From assembly GCA_002110485.1 (NCBI GenBank), contig MOWL01000067.1, positions 2,790,001 through 2,854,000 of the forward strand: 64,000 nucleotides of DNA, written 5' to 3'. This DNA comes from Emergomyces orientalis (lineage: Eukaryota; Ascomycota; Eurotiomycetes; Onygenales; Ajellomycetaceae). The translations under genes and the position numbers were made by a program. Below are positions 34,290-44,102 of the stretch, piece by piece; positions within the stretch are counted from its first letter, which is position 1, and every line of letters begins with the position of its first letter. The notes below the pieces were generated by a model. That model worked only from the letters and a program-made list of their open reading frames with translations, did not search any database and had not been told where the DNA came from.

Positions 34290-35620
34290 TTGATGTCTCC
34301 AGTGTTACTGGACCACTTGCTGCTTGAATGAAGCTTGTCATAGCTCCTCATTGTTGTACTCCTGCTTTTGATACATTCATTGGTCTTTCTGCTCTTTGTG
34401 AGGGTTCTATGAAGTTCTCATTCAGAGGTCTGTTCTGTTTGCATGGAAAGCTAAATTCATCTGCATCTGGTGCTCTTATATTGAAGTGCTTGAAGTATTC
34501 AATCAGTGTCTTTTTAGCATTTTTGACTTTCAGTCTTCTCTCTGGGCAGTTTGAGTGCCATGCTGCATGACTATCACCACAGTTACTGCACTTGAGTCTG
34601 CTGCCTTCTGCTGCTTCTTTGCAGACCTTGTCATCATGATCTTTTTATGCACAGGGATCACAGGTTTCCTCTCTTCTGCAGAAGTGAGCTATATGTTCAT
34701 ACTGTTGACACTTGTAGCATTGTGTGACCCTGGCCTCTCTGTGAAATATTTCAACTGTGCAATATTCATTGCCTAGAACGAGTCCATTGTCCACCAGTGC
34801 ATTGGCCTGGTGAGGTGCAGCAACATTGATGATTATACTGTCATGTGATTTCTGTTGTCTAACCATCATTTTGTTCATCTTGTGTATCAGCATCTTGCAG
34901 CATAGTGCTGTATTCTGCTTGTAGATGCTCTCAATGGCATACTCAGAGCTGCTCCAGTCAATGACTCTCATAGAAGCATCTTTGACTAGTACTGCATACA
35001 TCTCCTGCTTCATGCGCGCTTTGTCTCCCCATTCACGCGTCCAGCTATCATCTGCTGCGAGCTCTGCCTTGGTGTCCTGTGTGTTCATCATCAAAATCAT
35101 GTCTCCGCTTGACATGTGCCTTGCTGTCATCACTTTGTTCTTGATTATCTCTTTGATGGCCTCATTCACTCGTTTAACAATCATTTCTGATGTGCATTCT
35201 GTCTTTGACATAGCATCACAGCTTTGTCAAGTAATGACTACCTCTCGCAGTGTTCTGATTGATATGGTTTTAACTGTTGTCTCCTCTCTGGCTGCTATTG
35301 CTGCTCATGAGAGTGCTTCATTGAGCTTGTCTCATGATTTCTGCTGTTTTGATGTGTCAATTGCATGTTTCATTCTCTTCAGAAGCTGATCACATAGTTT
35401 CATCTTCACTTCTCACACTGTTTTCAATGTCTTCTGTAAATATTTTTTATTTTTATTATTCACTTTCTCATTCTTCTCTCCCTCTTCAAGGATCACAGCT
35501 AGTGTTTGAATTGCTGTTGCTAAGCTGTTTGTCTTTGTTTTCTGTGTCACAGAGTTTTTTGTCTCCGGCATGTGTCAAGCCTCATGCATGTCATCTTCCA
35601 CCATAACCACCTCCCCCACA
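34290..35620 (-). pseudogene. LINE-B copy 2 ORF1 (gag-like)
   Basis: Minus-strand gag-like protein with several frame breaks. The best-preserved block (35,211-34,645) has SGDMILMMNT, a long basic segment and a CX2CX4HX4C knuckle CYKCQQYEHIAHFC near 34,690-34,730, followed by more Cys pairs near 34,560-34,670. It ends a short way before ORF2. Confidence 0.7.
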
Positions 35621-35752
35621 TCCAATGCCATCATAATGATGTGTAAAGAATGCCTGATGCTCTCTTTCTATTCTTAATAGTGTTTTTCCCGCGTGTTTGA
35701 TTGACTTTTAAAAAAAAAAAAAAAAAAGAGAATATAATTTTCACAGAACTCA

Positions 35753-35768
35753 TTAATAAACTAATATT
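35753..35768. repeat. 16-bp target-site duplication, right copy
   Basis: Same sequence and orientation as 30,352-30,367. Beyond it the LINE-A leader resumes. Confidence 0.85.
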
Positions 35769-36238
35769 AATTTTTAGAGATAAATTAATTAAATCTTCAC
35801 AAACTTCTTTCTTGTACTACAAAGTAAAGAGAAAAGAATTGATATCAATAAATAATAAATTATTCAGTTGAAATGACAGTTTTTGAGAGAAAAACTGACA
35901 AAATAAATCAATTTTTTACAGAGAAATTAATAAAAACTATTCAGAAATATTCTTCAATGTTCTAAAACTCTCTTCAATATTAAGTATGCAGCTCAAAATT
36001 GGGATTATTTTCAAAAACTGAATCAGTCACTGAAATAAAAGAAATGTGAATTTGTGCATAAATTTTCTTGATTTATTTACTCAGAGTTAAATCAAAAATG
36101 CAGCAGTTGAAACTAGGCCTTCATTTTTTGCAATTTGAATATCATGAATCATTGATAATACTGTATCTATTGCAGAGTTCTGCTTTTTTCCACCCATTTG
36201 ATCATTACATAATAAATCAGTGATTGAGCCTAGATATG
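35753..36238 (-). mobile_element. LINE-A leader joined to a reverse-transcriptase scrap
   Basis: The leader (35,753-36,095) matches 2,180-2,515 and is then joined directly to an RT piece (36,096-36,238). That piece matches the segment of 3,917-6,576 around 6,300-6,450 (AIDAVFSLTHDIE region). The join deletes ORF1 and the endonuclease. Confidence 0.75.
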
Positions 36239-36242
36239 ATAG

Positions 36243-36594
36243 TGTGGTGGGGAATCTTGGCATGGTATTACTTTTCGCCGAGACCGCCTCATATATTTGT
36301 TTAGCATGGTTGCCTCACATTCCCATTTTTCCTTGAGGGACACACGTGTGGATTCGGCGAAGATTGATTGTACGCAGAGCAGTGAGATTGCTCCTTTTTG
36401 ATTGTGTGATTTGATATGTGATTGATTGCTTGTTCTTCTTCTATATTTGAATCTCCTATGTGTTCTTTTGTATTGCTATTTGGATAGCTCGTTGAATAGA
36501 ATATTATATACACGGCGAACTTACCAACCTCCTTACGATCCCGCTGCTCCTGCCCACGTGCCGCCAAAAGCGCACAACCCCTAATTCCACTTCA
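36243..36594. repeat. Putative solo LTR (352 bp) in LINE-A RT
   Basis: GC-richer insertion beginning TGTGGTGGGGAAT and ending CCACTTCA. It is flanked by a short direct repeat ATAG (36,239-36,242 and 36,595-36,598) and splits an otherwise continuous LINE-A RT segment. TG...CA ends suggest a solo LTR, but the 4-bp repeat is short and no partner LTR is in the window. A TATA-like TATTATATAC lies near 36,504. Confidence 0.55.
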
Positions 36595-36715
36595 ATAGTC
36601 TTGTTGCTATTATCTTTTCAAGAATTTTTCCCAAGCAATTCAAAAGTGATATAATTCTATAACACTTTGGCGTAGTAGCTTTTCTATTTAGTTTTACAAG
36701 AACTATACACCCGAT
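36595..36715 (-). mobile_element. LINE-A RT scrap, right end of the transposon nest
   Basis: Continues the RT segment interrupted at 36,243; it matches the LINE-A arm near 6,460-6,575. Similarity ends near 36,715, after which sequence looks like ordinary host intergenic DNA. Confidence 0.7.
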
Positions 36716-36993
36716 GTTTCTTTTTCATTAGATATATATATCTACATATTCTTAGTAGAGTTCCAGAGGAAATTCATACACAGCTAGCTGCTTGGCAGAA
36801 AGCTTGCCGTCACAATATATCTATAATTTAGAAACATTATATATTGTTTTATGTATTTTAAAAACCTTCTTTGAAGTGGTGTACAGTATTTCTATTTCAA
36901 TTGAAAGTATATTTGCCTGCTCATTCATCAAACCCAAGAGGCCAAGACTAGCAATGAATATTCAATGTACTGTGTACATTTTCATTTTCTATC
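36716..36993. other. Intergenic, TE/gene boundary
   Basis: AT-rich spacer between the LINE-A scrap and the 3' end of the EXPERA gene. No gene or repeat recognised. Confidence 0.5.
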
Positions 36994-37777
36994 TCAGTTC
37001 ACCTTCGCTTTCTCAGTCAAAGATGTTTTCAGACGAGAGAACATGTCCAACCACATAATAATCGCTAAAAGCGTCCCATCGGTTAATTTAAGATCACTGA
37101 CAGGCGGGAAAGGAATACTGTGGGGTGGGGACGGGGAACATACCTATGATGAAATAGCCAACATATCCAGGTACACCCTTGTTAATATCGTCCCTGGGCC
37201 AGTCTTTTGTGTTCCACACCTCCACCAGGCAAATAGTAGTAGATAAAACGAGATGAGTCACCAAGGGAAGGAGATACAGTGGCACCATGCGGTTGTCTTT
37301 GTAGATGCATCTGCCGATTAGCTATTCCATTTGGCCCACAACAACAAAAGCATTGGGGAGAGGGGGAGACGATGGACGCACCTTGGATCAACCCTCGTAT
37401 CGCCCAAAGGCTCAATGGAACAGAATACACAGCTTCGATGACGACGAACAGCTTGAAAAAAGGTGGATCCTTGATATAGAGAGGATCGTTGTAGTTTTCG
37501 ACATAAAAGTCGTGAAGTGTTGTTGTCCACTGAGGTAAAAATCCTGCAGGATAATACGGCACAAAGTCGATGGCTATTTTTACATGGAATTTTCACCCAG
37601 AACAGAATTAGTATGCCAAAGCACCAGCAGAGGAAGAAATGGTAAGAATATCGGGGTCATGGGAGACGTACCAAAGGAAAGAATAACGGTCGCTGAGAGA
37701 AAACCAACGTAGAGAATATCCAATTTTCGATTCCAGATTGACCTGGAATGAGCGCGTTGGGGCGAAGTGTCAGCCAT
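36994..37777 (-). CDS. EXPERA-domain membrane protein (TMEM97/sigma-2 receptor-like)
   Basis: Four exons: 37,672-37,777; 37,393-37,573; 37,144-37,310; 36,994-37,064, giving 174 residues, the usual size for the family. The protein has four predicted membrane segments (ILYVGFLSATVILS; FFKLFVVIEAVYSVPLSLWAI; VPLYLLPLVTHLVLSTTICL; VGYFIIAIIMWLDMF) and the family-typical start of the EXPERA domain (FVPYYPAGFLP, then an acidic PPFFKLF). Members act in the ER on sterol or cholesterol handling; the precise role here is unknown. The first and last introns are well supported by phase and branch sites. The middle one (37,311-37,392) uses a weak donor GTTGAT and could be placed slightly differently. Ends TGA. 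Confidence 0.8.
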
Positions 37778-38432
37778 GGCTCTTATGCTATGCTTTTGGG
37801 AGAAAAAGGGGCAGTATCGATGAGGGTAATTGGGATGGCGCTTCGGGTTCCTCGGCCAAGATATTGAATTGATTATCAGGAGTAGACATCGGCAAGGAAT
37901 TGAAATATAAAAGTCCAGCGTGGTCCCCAGCCATCGATTTCGCGAATTACAGGGCCTTGTGGTTGTATTCCGCTTCGAGTCGGCTTGGGAGGTTAGTAGC
38001 GTGCATGGGTGGTGGGTGGGTCAGCGCTAGTTAAGGAAGCAAGCAGCCTGAACTACGAATATGAATGTTTAAGCCCCTTTCGAAATAATATTACTCCTCT
38101 TTGAAGGCTGGGGCCAACCACAGGTGTTGCTGCGTCAATTGAACTCTAAATATATTTCACACACACTAGGATTTCCTAAATGATTGCACTTTAACCTGTT
38201 GCTGCAGATATTCTTGTTGAATTTTCAATCAGGTAATAAGATATTGAAGCAGTATACTAAACAGAGCATAAAATATAAATTATAATATATTTATATACGA
38301 ATATACCGAATTAGTTCGGAAGGCACAGTTGTTGAATCCAATAATTAATTAAAAATGTAAATATTGCGTTTGAAAAGTAGTTACATAATATATTGTTTTT
38401 GCCCTTTTGCCATATTTAATCGCCCTGGACCA
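37778..38432. other. Intergenic between EXPERA and acetyltransferase genes
   Basis: Upstream region of the EXPERA gene and downstream region of the next. AT-rich from about 38,200. No further gene seen. Confidence 0.5.
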
Positions 38433-39944
38433 TTATATTATACCCAATTGCAGTACAATCGTCTTCATAATGTCATTGATCAAATGAAGTCCTACCACAT
38501 CTTTCTGCCATGAAAATGCCAACACTAAGCAACCATCACCACCAGTAATAGCGGACACCTCAAACGCACTCCCTGTAACATTCGCACTCTGCGAAAAGAC
38601 CATCCTGCCAACTCGCAGGCTCTGCGATCCGGCCTTAGGCTCTAGATCAGACCTGAATACACCCAAGTTTGACATTTCGTAGCTATCTTCTCTGTCCTTG
38701 CCCACCTTGGACAGGAATAGCTCGCTGTGGAAATTGCCTACGTATTTCAGCAAATTCGTCATTGCGTTCTTGCCTCTCATATTTATTGTGTCCTCAATGG
38801 TGTTCCTGGATTTGACGGCCTCGTCCCACGGAAACTTGAAGTTTCCACCCTGGTCGAAAAAACTCTCTCGATGATAAGAGTCGTGGAAATTTTGAACGAA
38901 AACGCCCATAGACTCGTCAGAGATACTGTCTCCAAGCCAGCGCCGATTTGAAAGCGTACCAGCACATCGGAGCTGCGAGTGATACGCTGAGAGATTCACG
39001 AACATAGCACCCGCAACCAGGGTTTGCAGAGCCGCTGTTACAGTAGTTTTATTTTTGCGGCAGAGGTCTCTGAAGGAAATAGTTTGAGATTTGGAAAGCA
39101 CAAGATGGCGGATTTCATTTTTTAGAGGCATGGCAATCTTTGAACCAGTCCATATGTTGGGATCCCTCGTGTTCCAGATTTTCTCTTTGAATAGTATCGA
39201 ACAGAAAAATGGGATCGAAACCGTCATTGGGTGGAGCTCTTCTATGTTAGGCAACAGGGGAATTTTCGGCGATGCAATAGTATTGTCTACTTCAACGGAG
39301 GATGAGGGTGAAGATAGCGCGAGATGTAAGGCGTGGAGAAAGGTTTTATGGAAAGCCATTCCAGACGACCCATCTCCAATGGCGTGGTGAAAGACGAAGG
39401 AGGCAGTGAGCATATGAGCATGATTGGGGTCCGTCAGGATGCATAGTCTCCAAAATGGAGAGGGTGGAGAAAATGGGATGTTATGTTGACTGTTCAGGAG
39501 CTTCTCCAAGTCCATATCTGGATCGGGATTAGGGGAATCATTGGAAATAGGGTTGCCATGCCGCCTTTCTTCAAAGAAAACACAATGGTCCAAATGAATT
39601 GTTGGAAGGCGGACGAAATAGGGCTCATCCGTGTCTTCACCCACAGGTACGGAAGAGAGAATAGGATGTTGACCAATAAGTATTTTGCATGCTTTATAAA
39701 TGTAACTCTTCACCGGATGTGAGCATATTGCTGGCAGTGTATATGTCGCGGTTACAGCGACATTGATATAAAAGCCAAGGTGATGGCGCGCTGTTGAGTA
39801 GCGCTCCAGCCGACCTGGGAGAGACAAAATCAGTTCCCATTTTTACCACATCATCCAATGATTGCCAGCAGATTTCAACTACTTACCTACTGGACGAAGC
39901 TTCTCAAACCCTAGAATTCCACAACTTTCTGTTTGGCGAACCAT
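38433..39944 (-). CDS. Alcohol acetyltransferase-like protein (AATase family)
   Basis: Two exons (39,887-39,944 and 38,433-39,814) give 479 residues. The short first exon starts MVRQTESCGILGFEKLRPVG and splices in phase 1 onto RLERYSTARHHLGFY. That opening and the FVFHHAIGDGSSG motif (about residues 160-172, the HHxxxDG acyltransferase signature) match the fungal AATase/ATF-type family, which is related to condensation-domain acyltransferases. Such enzymes move acetyl groups from acetyl-CoA to alcohols or related acceptors; the substrate cannot be told from sequence. A C-terminal block SAFEVSAITGGDGCLVLAFSW is also family-typical. Neighbours give no pathway hint. Confidence 0.85.
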
Positions 39945-41031
39945 GTTCACCTAAAGCATAAGATTCATGAAAGAATGAGGTAGTCAATAAATCACAAAGG
40001 GAAGTCCTGAACAACCTGAATATGAAGAGCCCCTGAGACTAGCGCGCGCTTAGGTTTCGGGGAAACATTAAACCGTCTTCCCAGCCTCAAGTCCAGCCCA
40101 TCTGGCGCCAGGAAAATAAGCTTGGTTCAGCCTGCTGGGACCAGCATAGCTCCCGAACCCAGCACAGATAGAATGGTATTGCCTGATTAGCATCGTTATG
40201 ATACTGTTATCATCACCAACAGAGAATCTGCTAAACGTAGGTTGATCGAGGCCCGGAGACTCTAGTTTCGGAATTCAGTGGGGTCAGCAAAGTACGGCAA
40301 TGTTGTCGTGGGTTCCAATCCAAACACCAGTGGTTTAGGGCCGTATTTGTTCGGCCATGTACTGTCCTGAAAGGGCATCGGGTTATGCAGGCAACTTGGA
40401 TTTCAGGAATAGTAGTCCTCAGCACAGGAGTTCACTGCTGCCTGTGTCGATGTGCATGTTCAGGCCCCGATCTGGAGCCCAAACTAAAGTCCTTGACCTG
40501 CACCTCAACCCCCTGGATTGCATATCCAAGAAGGAAAGCCGAAAAGCTTGAGCCTAAGATTGAGGAGTGCGGCGTCTCTAATTCCTGGAGGCTGCAAGAT
40601 CAATACATCATTGTGTGGTCAGCTGTGCCACGAACAAAGGTATTCTAATGGAAGGCAAAGAAAGAGTGTAAGAGTGTTCGCGTATGTATGCTGAGGTCAA
40701 AGGGTGATGTTTGGTGTATGTCCATGACGAAAGGTTATTTCAATTCCAAGCCCAGCAACGACGCCAAGACCACTTCTCCAATCGCTGTGGTGGATCACAT
40801 GACTAGGATATAACTGTTGCAAAGCAAGTTCCAAGGCTCATGGACTCGCCGTAAATGAGGTTTGACATCTGGATTGCCATCATATGTCGCATGATGGGTT
40901 CATTGTTCTCAGAGTCTCCTTGAACACAGACAAATATCGCATGTTGCCCTCTCCTTTTTCTTTGGGCTCTATCAACCATACGTTCACTCACTTTGCGCAC
41001 CAGGAGCTCTTGAATAGTAGCTGCGTAAATA
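39945..41031. other. Intergenic, about 1.1 kb
   Basis: Shared 5' region of the acetyltransferase gene (-) and ELF1 (+), so it should hold both promoters. Short open frames on both strands look random; none resembles a protein I know. No tRNA or repeat seen. Confidence 0.5.
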
Positions 41032-41646
41032 ATGGTATGCCCAAGTCGTCCCGCCACCCCTTGAGCTACTACACTAACACAAAGTCTCAAAATATTTTAT
41101 TCCTACTGCATCCACTAATTGCCTCTCTTTCTCTCTCTTCTCTATAGGGCAAGCGCAAGAAGTCCAGCCGGAAGCCTGTAGGCCCCAAAAAGGCAAGCTA
41201 ATTAACGCGCAGTCCGCATCTGCTAGCACCTTGTTCGCTAACTACCTTGCAGAAGGAACCCCTTCCAACCACGTTTTCTTGTCTATTCTGCAACCATGAG
41301 AACTGTGTCATAGTGAAGTTGGATAAGAAGTTGGGCCTCGGGAACTTGTCATGTAAAATATGTGGCCAGCGTTTCCAGACGGGCATTAATTGTGAGTGCG
41401 CATTTTCATTTGGGGCGATTATATGTGCTTCCACTGACTAGCTCTGATCATGGCTTAGATCTCTCCGCCGCCGTCGATGTTTACTCTGACTGGGTCGATG
41501 CTTGCGATGCGGTTGCTAAAGACGCCGCTGGTAATGATATGGATTCTACTGCGCGTGGAGCAAATGAAGGATCTCCAGGCCCGGTGAGGCACGGGGCTGA
41601 AAGAGAGGAACTTGATCAAGCTGAAGTCGGCCTCGATAATTATTGA
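41032..41646 (+). CDS. ELF1: Transcription elongation factor Elf1 (zinc ribbon)
   Basis: Four coding exons: 41,032-41,034; 41,148-41,192; 41,253-41,391; 41,459-41,646, giving 124 residues. The protein begins GKRKKSSRKP after the Met. It has the zinc ribbon CLFC...C-K-I-C (residues about 26-54, spacing CX2C...CX2C), then GIN-YLSAAVDVYSDWVDACDAV, all hallmarks of Elf1, which travels with RNA polymerase II on chromatin. The acidic tail is shorter than in budding yeast. Two oddities: the first coding exon is the ATG alone, followed by GTATGC; and the second intron (41,193-41,252) begins GC, not GT (AAG|GCAAGC...CTTGCAG). The conserved residues on both sides support it. Confidence 0.92.
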
Positions 41647-42109
41647 CGGCGAACAATATTTTGAAGTAGATCTTCTCGCTTCTCACCCAGCTTGCTAAAA
41701 GGCGTTTTGCATGAGATCAGTACTCGTCACTTTGAGTTGCATTGATCATTGTTTGGCTTGTTTCCGCGTTAAAGCGTGATGTTATAGGATGGAAATGGGA
41801 TTTAGCAAATCCGTGATATATATATATATATATATATACTACAGCAGGGTCTGGATATTTTGCGCCTGTGAAAATGAAAACAAAAAGGGATCAACCAGTT
41901 TTGCCCTGTCAGTTACCACCACGCCTCTTCACAACGGACTTCCTCCCACCACCATTTGTTCTCCAACTATGTCGAAAATGCGCGAGAAACACTCAGTGAA
42001 ATGAAATAGTCCGGGACAGATGCTCGGTGGGATAATCATTAGCGGCTAGGAATCAAAGGCCTTTTCGTCACATTATACGACTATAAATATAGTTGTTCAT
42101 TTCCTTCAT
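41647..42109. other. Intergenic between convergent ELF1 and FUR1
   Basis: 3' regions of two converging genes, with a TA dinucleotide run at about 41,815-41,838. No gene seen. Confidence 0.5.
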
Positions 42110-43039
42110 CTACAACGTGTAGTATCGGTCGCCAAAGTCGCCGAGCCCAGGAATGATGTACCTGTTTTTGAGGTTAGACATAGCGGAACGTCAATAGATG
42201 CGGAAATAGCCCTTCACTGACTTCTTATCATCGAGACCTTGGTCGATAAATGCGGTCACTACCCGCAGTTTAGGGTACCTCTGAGCGAAATCGGCAACGC
42301 CTGACGGGCTTGCTATGAGGTTTAAAAATAGGATCCGATCTTCCGGTACTCCTTTTGATTTCAATACATCAACTGCCATCGTTGCGGAGCCACCTATTAA
42401 AATCCTTAGTACGAAATGCGTTAAAGAATATGCAGAGAGTTCTTCACACCAGTTGCAAACATCGGGTCCAGAAGTAGCACCCATCTGCTTGCGATGTCCT
42501 TGGGAAGCTTCTCGTAGAAGAGCTTAGGTTGCCATGTATCGTCATCTCGTTGTATCAAGATCTTGCCAATGCGAACAGATCTGCAACAATCACGCAAACC
42601 CTGTTCCATAGCTTCTCCTGCCCTCATTATAGACACACCGCAGATTTTCCCCTGGAATCTGACTCCAAGATATGACCGACCAACTGGCGTGGTTACTGAC
42701 TGCTCAACAACGGGCAAGTGATTTAAGCCTTCCTCCACCAACAAACGTATAATCCTGTTCGAGTAAAAAATGAAGTCTGCTCTATCTGTACGAGTGTCCC
42801 GTATCATACTTTATCGGTATTGAATTAGCGTTTGAATGGGTTAAAATAGCTAAATGCACACGGGGAGGAAAATTGACTTGCGTTAGCAGTGCAATCAGCT
42901 GAGGAGTCTGCGGTAGGACATGAACATTATCGTAGTCGACAACCTGCGAGACCGTCGCTGTTGGTTTTTCCCCATCTGGTTTGTAGAGGGGACCAACACC
43001 TTGGCAAGGCAATGGAACGCCTGCCCCCTGCTGAGCCAT
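42110..43039 (-). CDS. FUR1: Uracil phosphoribosyltransferase
   Basis: Four exons: 42,882-43,039; 42,450-42,808; 42,222-42,393; 42,110-42,161, giving 246 residues, the usual length. It makes UMP from uracil and PRPP in the cytosolic pyrimidine salvage pathway, and in fungi converts 5-fluorouracil. Visible family features: YDNVHVLPQTPQL near the N-terminus, GVSIMRAGEAME, the PRPP-binding loop LLLDPMFATGGSA (across the second intron) and the C-terminal YIIPGLGDFGDRYYT. The first intron (42,809-42,881) starts GC (CTAAC|GCAAGT) and ends AAAG; phase 2 fits the conserved LLT-MIRD junction and no GT donor does. The third intron starts GTCAGT. Stop is TAG. Confidence 0.93.
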
Positions 43040-44102
43040 GGTGTTTATATATGTCTATAGAGCTGATATCGTTTGCAGCTATGGTGGGAAGACGATTAAG
43101 GTCAAGGAACGGACGACAAAACAAGGTAAAAAGACACGTCGACTCGGAAACCTGGGGGTACTGCCCAAGTTAGACCTTAATGTCCAAATTGCACCAAGCC
43201 GTTGCGAAGGCGTCGCGGAGGCGGTCAGGAACTGCACGTAGACATATGGAGGTGTCTGGAAGGGTAACTCACGGCTATCGCGCGGTCGCTGAGTAGTAAT
43301 TATATGCCCGTCAGCTCGAGGGCGGGGTGAGGGAGCAGAGATGGTAGAAGAAGAACCTGACCTCCAACCATTACTTATTAGCCAGACCCAGAAACAACCA
43401 TCAAAGGAGGGCTTTTTCCACCTAGCCAAAGTCGAGAATAACCAAAGGGCAGTCCCGCGGCCCCACTACTGCGAATACCAAGCTGTTAATTAGTTAGCCC
43501 CCGTAATAGTTTATATCAGTTACTGTTATCAGTGCTGATTGCTAAGTTGGTTTTATGAGCAGGTACATTTCGTGCATACGACCACGAAGCACTTGGACGA
43601 CACTACTGCACTATTCCAATTAATGAAGAAGCAATATTTATGCTTCTCAGCATTACTATGCTTCATATTATATAACAGATATACAGCAGATATATATTTC
43701 TTGTCAAAGTGCACTGTTCGGTGTTGGTTGTGGTTGGCGTCTGCCGCATGCTCACCCGATAATCCCTTGGCCAACTTTTTCGTTTGCCCTAAATATCCCT
43801 GGCCCATAAAAATAGTTTAACTAGCTAATTTAACAACCAACCACGTCCAGGATTTCTACCCAGAAACTCTTCAACAAACCTATCGCTCCCTCGGAGTCCC
43901 TCCCCCCTCTGATGCACAAAGAAGACGACACACTGTGAATCTGGAACACCCGGCGAGACTATTCATCCCGTAAATTCGGATGGCCGCTTGACGCTTTCAC
44001 TAGATGGACAACCCATCGCCCGCCACATATCTTCCCATTTCTGTCTTCCTCTCGTTTCATCCTACCTAGGGAACCTCGTGCGGGAGAGACTACAGACGAA
44101 CG
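43040..44102. other. Intergenic between FUR1 and the WAPL gene
   Basis: Divergent promoter region of about 1.06 kb. Open frames in it (for example 43,079-43,429 minus) lack recognisable domains and look like chance. No RNA gene seen. Confidence 0.5.

Larger units (their letters stand above)
30368..35752 (-). mobile_element. LINE-B copy 2, near full length, with 16-bp target duplication
   Basis: Minus-strand LINE of about 5.4 kb with ORF1 (about 34,290-35,610), ORF2 (about 30,950-34,249) and a 3' tail of AAT repeats (30,368-30,395). It is flanked by the direct repeat TTAATAAACTAATATT at 30,352-30,367 and 35,753-35,768. It is inserted in LINE-A leader DNA. An A/T run lies near 35,709-35,727 close to its 5' end. 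It is more GC-rich than LINE-A, and most of its remaining CpGs sit in GCGC. Confidence 0.88.

Noticed and set aside
43079..43429. 116-codon frame upstream of FUR1
   Set aside because: Lies in the FUR1 5' region, no recognisable domain, composition like non-coding DNA.
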